Below, in pieces: positions 58,254 to 64,000 of a stretch of DNA of 64,000 bases. The DNA comes from Pseudomonadota bacterium (lineage in GTDB: Bacteria > Pseudomonadota > Gammaproteobacteria > Burkholderiales > Burkholderiaceae_C). The notes beneath the pieces are model-generated. The model was given only the letters and a program-made list of their open reading frames with translations, made no database searches and was not told the DNA's origin. The position numbers and the translations under genes are program-made. The stretch lies in the NCBI GenBank assembly GCA_030535425.1, contig JAUNHQ010000004.1:22782-86781 (forward strand), given 5' to 3'. Position 1 is the stretch's first letter, and every line of letters starts with the position of its first letter.

Positions 58254-59135
58254 ATGCGCCTTTGGCAACGCCTGCTGCACCCGCTGCGCCGCGCCCTGGG
58301 CGCGCCAGCGCCCATCCCCGACCCCCTGTGGCAAGCCACCCTGGCGCACTACCCCTTTCTGGCGCGCCTGACCCCCGCCGAGCAAGCCCGCCTGCGCGTG
58401 CTGGCCGCACACTTTCTGGCGCAAAAGCAATTCACCGGCGCGCACGGCCTGCACGTGACCGATGCCATGGCCCTGGCCGTGGCCGCACAGGCCTGCCTGC
58501 CCCTGCTGCACCTGGGCCCGCCCGGTGCGCCCGAAAAAGCCCTGCACTGGTATAGCGACTTCGTCGGCATCGTCATGCACCCGCACGACGCTGTGGCCCG
58601 CCGCCAGGCCGTGGACGCCGCAGGCGTGCTGCACCACTACGACGAAGTGCTCTCAGGCGAAGCCATGTACGGCGGCCCCGTCATGCTCAGCTGGTCCGCC
58701 GTGCACAACGCCGGCCGCAGCCAGGCAAGCCAAGATGCGCCCGGCTACAGCGTCGTCATACACGAATTCGTGCACAAGATGGACATGCAAGCCGGCGGCG
58801 CCGACGGCGCGCCACCGCTGCCACGCGGCTTCATGGGTGCGGGCAGCCGGCGCGAAGCCGCACGCCACTGGCAACGCACCTGGGCGCCCGCGTACGAGCG
58901 TTTTCGAGAGCAAGTCATCCTGGCCGAACGCTTTGGCGCCCCCGCCCCCTGGCTGGACCCCTACGCCGCCAGCGCCCCGGCCGAATTTTTTGCCGTGGCC
59001 TGCGAAGCGCACTTCGTGCAGCCCGAGCGCTTCGCCCAGGCCTACCCCGACTTAAGCGCCGCCTTGCGCGCTTTTTTCAGGCAACCGCCTTTGCTGCCAG
59101 ACCCGCTCGCCCAGGACGCGGGGAAAACGCCATGA
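58254..59135 (+). CDS. mtfA: M90-family zinc peptidase MtfA
   Basis: A 293-residue cytosolic metallopeptidase of the MtfA family. The zinc site HEFVHKMD (His170, Glu171, His174) is followed by a conserved C-terminal EFFAVACEAHF that carries a further ligand. MtfA in E. coli binds the repressor Mlc and so affects glucose PTS expression; there is no Mlc gene here to support that role. It starts 28 bases after the lpxH stop and ends the run. Confidence 0.92.
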   Translation: MRLWQRLLHPLRRALGAPAPIPDPLWQATLAHYPFLARLTPAEQARLRVLAAHFLAQKQFTGAHGLHVTDAMALAVAAQACLPLLHLGPPGAPEKALHWYSDFVGIVMHPHDAVARRQAVDAAGVLHHYDEVLSGEAMYGGPVMLSWSAVHNAGRSQASQDAPGYSVVIHEFVHKMDMQAGGADGAPPLPRGFMGAGSRREAARHWQRTWAPAYERFREQVILAERFGAPAPWLDPYAASAPAEFFAVACEAHFVQPERFAQAYPDLSAALRAFFRQPPLLPDPLAQDAGKTP

Positions 59136-59144
59136 TGGCTAGAC

Positions 59145-59170
59145 AAATGATGATCTGACCCCGATTTTTG
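59145..59170 (+). repeat. Left inverted repeat of the cassette
   Basis: Core TGATCTGACCCCGATTTT. It begins ten bases after the mtfA stop codon. Confidence 0.6.
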
Positions 59171-59295
59171 CCACGACTTCTTCGTCGCCGATCAGCACCA
59201 ACCAGAAATCAAGCTAGCGTTTAACCGGATTGCAGGATTGAGGAGTTCGTGCAATAAATAAGCACTAACTAATTCAGAATCTTTGGAGAGCAGTC

Positions 59296-60279
59296 ATGCC
59301 TGTGGGGCCAGGAGGAATTCGTGTTTTTAGGGTGGATGACAAAGCGGAGAAGAAACCAAAAAAAACTTCTCGCAAAAAAGCCAAGTCACACAAATCAAAT
59401 AAAGAGACGTCTATTGTTCATACAGTTGGAGCCAAAAGCACTCAGAAGTGCACGAATAAAAATGCTCGAAAGGCATCCTCCGAAAACACGACAAAGCCCC
59501 GCAATTCAGCCAATGAAGCACAAAATAAATTCATCCATTCTTTGGATAAGAAACTTGAGCCTCTTGACACCATTCGTGTCAAGCACCAGCTTGTTTTGAA
59601 CGAAAAGCAAAAGGCGCGTCTGAAAGCTCTGTTCAGCGCCCCCAACGCACTGGCTTCAATGCTCAGGGCTTATCCCCAAAGGCTCACCACTCCCTCCGAT
59701 GCATCAACGTTTTTGCTGCGCAACCGAAAACAGCTCGATACCTACATCAATCCGGATGCTCGGGAGCGCGCTGTAGATCTACTGACGGAATTACTGCTTC
59801 AGTGGTCAGGCAATCCTCCCGAATCCATCGGAATTGACTTCGACAACGTGTCTTTGACGCCAGAACAGAAAGTTTACCTTCCCTTGGCAGGCTATCGTGG
59901 AATTGAGGTAGCGGAGCCAATGCAACTGCTCAGACAGCGGAGAGGTAGATTGTTCAAAGCGCCTTTCACTTTGTTTGAAGAAGGTAAGAATTTTTTTGTG
60001 GCCTTCTCTTTGGAGCCAAAGCAGGTTTCAGAACAGGCAGCACGAGTCGTCAAGCAGTCGCCCCGGAACAACCGATCAAGGAAAATTCAGATGAAGCCTG
60101 GTCAACCATTGCCCTATATCAGCGGCATGAGAAATAAACCTCACGAACCTAGGCAGCGAGTACTTTTTTCCAAATACAGTGGGGTATTTAGGGGAGGAAT
60201 TAAAACCATGAATTGGGGAGGACTATTCGGCTGGGGAGTAAATGGAGGATTACCATCATTGGGTAAGCGCAGTCGGTGA
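59296..60279 (+). CDS. Orphan protein of unknown family
   Basis: A 327-residue protein I do not recognise. Residues 12-75 are extremely Lys/Ser/Thr/Asn-rich and probably disordered (KKPKKTSRKKAKSHK and similar). Residues about 78-240 look folded, with helices and the segments LNEKQKARLKALFSAP, RAVDLLTELLLQW and GIDFDNVSLTPEQKVYLPLA. The C-terminus is basic and then Gly-rich (MNWGGLFGWGVNGGLPSLG). There is no signal peptide or membrane span. Base composition is strikingly AT-richer than in flanking genes, and inverted repeats bound the locus, so it was probably acquired. GGAGAG precedes the ATG. Confidence 0.7.
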   Translation: MPVGPGGIRVFRVDDKAEKKPKKTSRKKAKSHKSNKETSIVHTVGAKSTQKCTNKNARKASSENTTKPRNSANEAQNKFIHSLDKKLEPLDTIRVKHQLVLNEKQKARLKALFSAPNALASMLRAYPQRLTTPSDASTFLLRNRKQLDTYINPDARERAVDLLTELLLQWSGNPPESIGIDFDNVSLTPEQKVYLPLAGYRGIEVAEPMQLLRQRRGRLFKAPFTLFEEGKNFFVAFSLEPKQVSEQAARVVKQSPRNNRSRKIQMKPGQPLPYISGMRNKPHEPRQRVLFSKYSGVFRGGIKTMNWGGLFGWGVNGGLPSLGKRSR

Positions 60280-60290
60280 CCCCAGTTTTC
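60273..60290 (+). repeat. Degenerate third copy of the cassette end, at the stop codon
   Basis: CGGTGACCCCAGTTTTCC resembles the direct-orientation end with an internal TCTG deleted. It supplies the TGA stop of the orphan gene. Confidence 0.35.
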
Positions 60291-60559
60291 CTCTATGTAT
60301 CCAACCCAGCCACGAGCTGGCCGAAGGGTTGTTCGAAAATCAGAAAATCAGGGTCAGATCACCATTTCGCAGTCCAGCCGGTCACGCCTGCATTTCCCCT
60401 CCACGGGAATAACGAAAATACGCGTCTGCCTGCTTTTCCCCAGAGACTGTTCGAGCCATTCATGTCGGGGATCAGCCCAGGCGTGCTCAGCGAGATGTCA
60501 AGCCGCTGGGCAGGGCGCGGCAGGGGCCAAAGCACCGCAACACCAGGGGAGCAAGTCTT
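60280..60559. other. Intergenic region right of the orphan gene
   Basis: A 280-base gap between the orphan gene and the hydrolase stop. It holds the right inverted repeat; the rest shows nothing I can support. Confidence 0.4.
60341..60369 (-). repeat. Right inverted repeat of the cassette
   Basis: Reads CAGAAAATCAGGGTCAGATC then ACCATTTCG on the plus strand, the inverse of the left end. Confidence 0.6.
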
Positions 60560-61423
60560 TCAAGCCCCCAAGGCTTGCAGCAAGGCGGCGTTGAAGGCCT
60601 CGGGCGCTTCGTAGGGCACCCAGTGGCCTGCGTTTTCGATCAGGCGCAGGCCGGCAAAGCCGGGGGCGCTGGCGGCCAGCACGGCGGGCAGTTGCGCCAG
60701 GTTCTGGGCATACAGCACGTCGTGCGCGCCGTAGATGGCGTGCACGGGGCACGGCACGGCGCTCAGGCTGCGGGCCAGGATGTCGGTGCGCGACAGGCGC
60801 CGGCGGGGTAGGCGGTCGCGCTGCGCGTTGGCCGCGTGCAGCGCCAGTGCCAGCGCGTCGATGCGCGTGGGGTCGTGCAGCATCAGCGTGGCCAGGTTGT
60901 GCCGGTGTACGGTGGCTTGGGCATGGGCTGGCAGGTGGCGCCAGCCTTTGAGGGTGATGGGCTGCGCGGGCGCGACGCCCAGGCCAGGGGCGCCAACCAG
61001 CACCAGGCACCGCGCCAGCGCGGGGTGGGCGGCCAGCAGCAGGCCAGCGGTCATGCCGCCAAAGGAAAAGCCCACCATGTCCACGGGCTGGCCGTCAAAC
61101 AGGGCGCGCAGGCTGTCGGCCAAGGGCGGCACGATGGCGTCGGCGTCGTGGCCAGGGGGTGGGCCAGAGTCGCCAAAGCCGGGCAGGTCCACGGCCCACA
61201 CGGCGCGGCCCGCGTCCGCCAGCGGCAGGATGTTGCGCACCCAGTGCGTCCAGCTGCCGGAGCCGCCGTGCAGCAGCACCAGCGGCGGCTGGCCGGGCGC
61301 GCCCTGGCCCCAGGTGTGCCAGACGATGTGCCCGCCGGTGGCCATGGGCAGGGCCACGCGCCGCCCGGCGGCCAGGCGCTGGCGCATGGCCGGGGGCAGC
61401 GGGCTGGGCAAAAGCATGTGCAT
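60560..61423 (-). CDS. Alpha/beta hydrolase
   Basis: A 287-residue alpha/beta-hydrolase-fold enzyme. The oxyanion-hole loop LLHGGSGSWTHW, the nucleophile elbow VGFSFGGM (Ser near 118), an Asp in IYGAHDVLYA and a final His in IENAGHWVPYE make a complete triad. The pattern (HGGSGS near the N-terminus, AHWVPYE near the C-terminus) is that of small-molecule hydrolases such as those for ring-cleavage products, but no catabolic neighbours exist, so the substrate is unknown. No signal peptide. Met1 or Met3 could be the start. Confidence 0.85.
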   Translation of the reverse strand: MHMLLPSPLPPAMRQRLAAGRRVALPMATGGHIVWHTWGQGAPGQPPLVLLHGGSGSWTHWVRNILPLADAGRAVWAVDLPGFGDSGPPPGHDADAIVPPLADSLRALFDGQPVDMVGFSFGGMTAGLLLAAHPALARCLVLVGAPGLGVAPAQPITLKGWRHLPAHAQATVHRHNLATLMLHDPTRIDALALALHAANAQRDRLPRRRLSRTDILARSLSAVPCPVHAIYGAHDVLYAQNLAQLPAVLAASAPGFAGLRLIENAGHWVPYEAPEAFNAALLQALGA

Positions 61424-61467
61424 GAGCGCAGGCTACGGACGAATCAGCCTGCTTATAGGAGTGTTAA

Positions 61468-61524
61468 CAAAAAATGCCAATCGCGCGCTATTGGCAATGG
61501 TTTATTGCTATAAAAACAGAAGCA
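61468..61524 (+). repeat. Dispersed ~58-bp repeat
   Basis: AAAAAATGCCAATCGCGCGC, then ATTGGCAATGGTTTATTGCTA, then AAACAGAAGCAA. It lies upstream of the hydrolase gene and downstream of the aldolase-like gene, both minus strand. The first module also forms a GCCAAT/ATTGGC hairpin in this copy. Confidence 0.68.
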
Positions 61525-61581
61525 AACAGTCGCATCAGGCAGGCGATGCGGGCGTCAACAGCCCGGCGGGTTCTGGGGGCA

Positions 61582-62763
61582 TTACCACGTGCCGCGTGCG
61601 TCCACGGGCACCACGGCTTCCACCTTGCCTTCGTGCAGGCCGCCGCGCACCACGATCAGGTGGGTGTGCAGGTTGACCGTGGGGTCGCAGTGGCCGGGGA
61701 TGAGCCACACGGTGTCGCCCAGGGCGGGCAGGGGGGCGTCTTCCGTGGCCGGGCGCAGGATGCCGTGCTCGTCGCCGCCGTTGACGAACTGCGGCGCCAG
61801 CTGCTCGGGCTGGGCGGGTAGCACGGTGGGCAGGCCGCTGTCGATGGCGTGGCTTTTGTGGCCGGCGTCGATGACGGCATGGTGGGCCGAGGCGCTGATG
61901 ACCTGGGCCTTGACGAACAGCGCGGGCTCAAACTGCGGCTGAATGGCGTCGCGCTGGTTTTTCAGGTAGTCGGCGTCCATGAACAGAAAGCTGCCCGGTT
62001 GCAGCTCGCCCCACAGGCCGCTGGCCGCTTCGTGGGCAAAGGTGCCGGTGCCCGCGCCGGTGACCAGTGGCGGGGGCAGGCCGGCGGCTTGCAAGGCGGT
62101 GAGGGTGCGTTGCAGGGCGTCGGCGGCCAGGGCGATGGCGTTGCGCCGCTCCACCACGCTGCGCAGGTGTTGCGCGCCGCCGTGGTAGGCGTGCAGGCCC
62201 GCGTAGCGCAGGCTGGCCGAGCGGCCGCTGAGCAGGCGCGCCAGCTCCACCGCCGCTTCGCCAGGGGCCACGCCGGCGCGGCCCTGGCCCACGTCCACTT
62301 CAATGAACACGTCGATCACGGCGTGGGTGAGCATCATGGCTTGGGCCAGCCGCTCCAGCCCCTCGGCGCTGTCGATGGCGATGGCCAGCTGCCCGTCGCG
62401 CGCCTTGAGCTGGTGCGCCAGCGCGGCCACGCGGCGCAGCTTGGGCACGGCCAGCACCTCGTTGCTGATGAAGATGTCCTTGATGCCGCCAGCGGCCAGC
62501 GCCTCGGCCTCGGCCACGGTTTGCGTGCACACGCCCACGGCGCCGGCTTGCATTTGCAGGCGGGCAAAGTCGCTGCTTTTGTGCATCTTGGCGTGCGGGC
62601 GCAGGCGCAAATGGTGCTTGGCGGCAAACTCGATCATGCGCTGCATGTTGCGGTTGGCCGCGTCCAGATCGACCACCAGCGCGGGGGTGCCAATGGCGTC
62701 GGTGCCCTGGCCGATGAGGGCGCGCAGGGCGTCGGGAATGGGTTCAGGCCGTGGTGTTTTCAT
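61582..62763 (-). CDS. DSD1/D-threonine aldolase-like PLP enzyme
   Basis: A 393-residue PLP enzyme with an alanine-racemase-like barrel (TPALVVDLDAANRNMQRM, the PLP lysine in RPHAKMHKSSDF, VDVGQGRAGV, AYHGGAQH) and a C-terminal beta domain that carries the metal ligands in PGHCDPTVNLH. This is the D-threonine aldolase / D-3-hydroxyaspartate aldolase / D-serine dehydratase-like group. The likely reaction is cleavage or dehydration of a D-beta-hydroxy amino acid; which one cannot be told. Its start overlaps the end of the phosphatase gene by 20 bases, indicating coupling. Confidence 0.85.
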   Translation of the reverse strand: MKTPRPEPIPDALRALIGQGTDAIGTPALVVDLDAANRNMQRMIEFAAKHHLRLRPHAKMHKSSDFARLQMQAGAVGVCTQTVAEAEALAAGGIKDIFISNEVLAVPKLRRVAALAHQLKARDGQLAIAIDSAEGLERLAQAMMLTHAVIDVFIEVDVGQGRAGVAPGEAAVELARLLSGRSASLRYAGLHAYHGGAQHLRSVVERRNAIALAADALQRTLTALQAAGLPPPLVTGAGTGTFAHEAASGLWGELQPGSFLFMDADYLKNQRDAIQPQFEPALFVKAQVISASAHHAVIDAGHKSHAIDSGLPTVLPAQPEQLAPQFVNGGDEHGILRPATEDAPLPALGDTVWLIPGHCDPTVNLHTHLIVVRGGLHEGKVEAVVPVDARGTW

Positions 62764-63394
62764 CGCGTGTTTCCTCCTCCAAATGGCTGGTGTCGGCCCA
62801 GCCGATCAATGTCAGGCCGCCCTCGGGCGTCCACAAAAGGCGGTTGATGGCCGCATTGCCAATTTGCCAAGTGCGCGCGTCTTGCAGCCCCAGGCCGGTG
62901 GCGGCGCGGTACAGCACGTCCAGCACGCCGCCGTGGGTGAACAAGGCCACGTGCTGGCCCAGGTGGGCAGCGGCCAGCGCCTGCACGGCGTGCAAGATGC
63001 GCTCTTGAAAGGCGAGCAAGGATTCCCCGCCCGGCGGCGCCCAGTCAGGGTCGCGGCGGCGCCAGCGCTCGGCCTGCTCGGGCAGGCGCTGGGCCAGTTC
63101 GGCAAAGGTGTGGCCCTGAAAGTCGCCAAAACAGCGCTCGCGCAGCGCCGCGCGCTCGGCCAGGGGGGCGCCGGTGGCGCTGGCCACGGCGCGAGCGGTG
63201 TCCAGCGCGCGGCTTAGGTCGCTGCTGTAAATGGCGTCAATGGCCTCGCCCCGCGCCGCCAGCGCCCGCGCCAGGCGCTGCGCCTGCTGACGGCCCGCGT
63301 CGTTCAGGCCAATGTCCAGGTGCCCTTGCAGGCGCGCCCCCACATTCCACGCGGTTTCACCGTGGCGAATGGCAAGAATGCGGGTGGCTTCCAT
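62744..63394 (-). CDS. Histidine phosphatase family protein (GpmB/CobC-like)
   Basis: A 216-residue phosphoglycerate-mutase-fold enzyme. RHGETAWN at residues 10-17 holds the phospho-histidine. SSDLSRALDTA, the Glu of RERCFGDFQG, and THGGVLDVL with the second His complete the active site. Such proteins are broad phosphatases; annotation as GpmB or CobC varies and no cobalamin genes are nearby. It is the first gene of the pair with the aldolase-like enzyme. Confidence 0.9.
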   Translation of the reverse strand: MEATRILAIRHGETAWNVGARLQGHLDIGLNDAGRQQAQRLARALAARGEAIDAIYSSDLSRALDTARAVASATGAPLAERAALRERCFGDFQGHTFAELAQRLPEQAERWRRRDPDWAPPGGESLLAFQERILHAVQALAAAHLGQHVALFTHGGVLDVLYRAATGLGLQDARTWQIGNAAINRLLWTPEGGLTLIGWADTSHLEEETRDENTTA

Positions 63395-63440
63395 GCCCGC
63401 GATGATGCCATGTGAACAGGCCAGCAGACCCAGATGAAGT

Positions 63441-63500
63441 GTGAAATATGCCGCTTGCGCGCATCTGGTGCGCGGTGACAGCTATGCTTTTGAAAGCGCC
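63441..63500 (+). repeat. Dispersed ~58-bp repeat, diverged
   Basis: GTGAAATATGCCGCTTGCGCGC, GGTGACAGCTATGC, TTTTGAAAGCGCC; the final hairpin module is degenerate. Confidence 0.55.
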
Positions 63501-63581
63501 CGAGCCTTTTCCCCCGGCATGGCGGCAGGCGGAGATGAGGCCACGGGCTGCAGGCCGGGATGTGCGCCCGGCAGCGCACCT

Positions 63582-63609
63582 GCTTTTCTTTGCGCCGCCA
63601 AAGAAAAGC
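63582..63609. repeat. Perfect hairpin GCTTTTCTTTG/CAAAGAAAAGC
   Basis: Perfect 11-base arms around a six-base CGCCGC loop, followed by GGCAAAAGAAAGGCG, which repeats the AAAGAAA theme. Confidence 0.7.
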
Positions 63610-63884
63610 AGGCAAAAGAAAGGCGGCCCCACTGCCCGTGTCCTGCCCGTGTCCCTTCGCTGCGCTGCGGGCAGCCTGCGATGCTCAGACCTGGTGCGGC
63701 GCTGCGGAACTCGCTTTGTTCACGGCGTTCACGCCGCTCAAACAGCCGCAGCGAGTCAGATCACGAAGCAGCCCCATGCTGCGCTGGGTCTGCCCGCCCC
63801 AGGTTTTGCGCTTCTCGGCACGGGCAAAGGGGATTGGTTGATTCGGGCCATCGCTGCGCTCGGCCCTGGGTGTCCCCATCCCAG

Positions 63885-63905
63885 CCTTCCCCCAGAGGGG
63901 GAAGG
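63885..63905. repeat. Perfect hairpin CCTTCCCCC/GGGGGAAGG
   Basis: Perfect nine-base arms around an AGA loop, at the start of the last ~100 bases, which contain a second purine-rich/pyrimidine-rich near-palindrome. Confidence 0.65.
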
Positions 63906-64000
63906 GGCTGACACCGCCTTGGCGTCTTTGGGCTTGGCTCCCTCTCCCGCTGGGGGAGCAACCGTGTCAAGTTTTTTTATGCTGCCATGTTGTTCCTCCA

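Larger units (their letters stand above)
59145..60369. mobile_element. Putative ~1.2-kb cassette bounded by inverted ~26-bp repeats
   Basis: The left end reads AAATGATGATCTGACCCCGA followed by TTTTTG (59145-59170). The right end, reverse-complemented, reads AAATGGTGATCTGACCCTGA followed by TTTTCTG (60341-60367), with about three mismatches. Between them lies one AT-rich gene unlike its neighbours. No transposase is present, so a MITE-like or trans-mobilised element is the best reading, made from sequence only. Confidence 0.5.
63395..64000. other. Non-coding, repeat-rich stretch at the right edge
   Basis: A 606-base stretch without a credible gene. It contains a dispersed-repeat copy (63441-63500), a perfect hairpin GCTTTTCTTTG / CAAAGAAAAGC (63582-63609) and a second one CCTTCCCCC / GGGGGAAGG (63885-63905), separated by low-complexity GC-rich text. 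It looks like a mosaic of interspersed non-coding elements. Confidence 0.55.

Noticed and set aside
60276-60614. A 112-codon open frame after the orphan gene
   Set aside because: It overlaps the right inverted repeat and the end of the hydrolase gene, has no ribosome-binding site and shows no protein-like pattern.

Overview
The window is about 64 kb of GC-rich chromosome from a betaproteobacterium, almost certainly Burkholderiales and most likely family Comamonadaceae. The evidence is the gene order yidC-yidD-rnpA-rpmH / dnaA-dnaN-gyrB, high-GC codon use, a Comamonadaceae-style set of neighbours (pilA with a TfpX/TfpZ accessory gene, a PglL-type ligase, apaG next to a Gcr-type 'recombinase', rpe, rsmI-yraN-diaA-dolP), and many copies of a short intergenic repeat. 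The replication origin lies near 17.2 kb. To its left nearly every gene is on the minus strand (leading strand of the left replichore). To its right, dnaA, dnaN and gyrB are on the plus strand, and strand use then becomes mixed.

Region by region. 1-8.4 kb: the start of a Fic protein, a WYL regulator overlapping thiL, a membrane protein of the Gcr family behind apaG, rpe, and the envelope/rRNA-methylation group dolP-diaA-yraN with divergent rsmI. 8.5-13.9 kb: a large MscS-family channel and penicillin-binding protein 2. 14.3-17.3 kb: yidC-yidD-rnpA-rpmH and the origin. 17.3-23.3 kb: dnaA, dnaN, gyrB and a YceB-like lipoprotein. 23.5-33.4 kb: a secreted alpha/beta-hydrolase lipoprotein, an orphan FixJ-type regulator, an OmpR-type two-component pair, AmpG, an MFS carrier, purU, a SerC-like aminotransferase and pyrF. 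33.5-37.1 kb: a CHASE2 adenylate cyclase directly followed by a class II cyclic-nucleotide phosphodiesterase (a make-and-break cAMP pair), then a ComEA-like protein. 37.3-42.7 kb: a type IV pilin with its accessory protein, a TMTC-like GT-C glycosyltransferase of visibly lower GC, a Uma2 remnant and a PglL-type O-oligosaccharyltransferase, together a likely pilin glycosylation locus. 42.8-53.1 kb: bacterioferritin, moaC, a BepA-type protease, maeB, a lipoprotein, tRNA-Ser(GCT), lysC, tilS, a YkvA protein and accA, which starts at TTG. 53.2-59.1 kb: an AlkA-type glycosylase, cysS, and a plus-strand run TPR protein-ppiA-ppiB-lpxH-mtfA. 59.1-60.4 kb: an AT-rich orphan gene in a ~1.2 kb segment bounded by inverted ~26-bp repeats, the best candidate for undescribed mobile DNA here. 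60.5-64 kb: an alpha/beta hydrolase, a D-threonine-aldolase-like enzyme, a histidine phosphatase, and a non-coding repeat-rich stretch.

The most pervasive signal that genes do not explain is a ~58-bp dispersed element. One end reads GGCCATTTGCGCGC; the other is a small AT-rich hairpin ending in ATAGCAAT. About 17 copies or partial copies are visible by eye. Most sit at gene ends, but some are read in frame inside thiL, tilS and the pglL-like gene, and one spans the start codon of the glycosylase gene.
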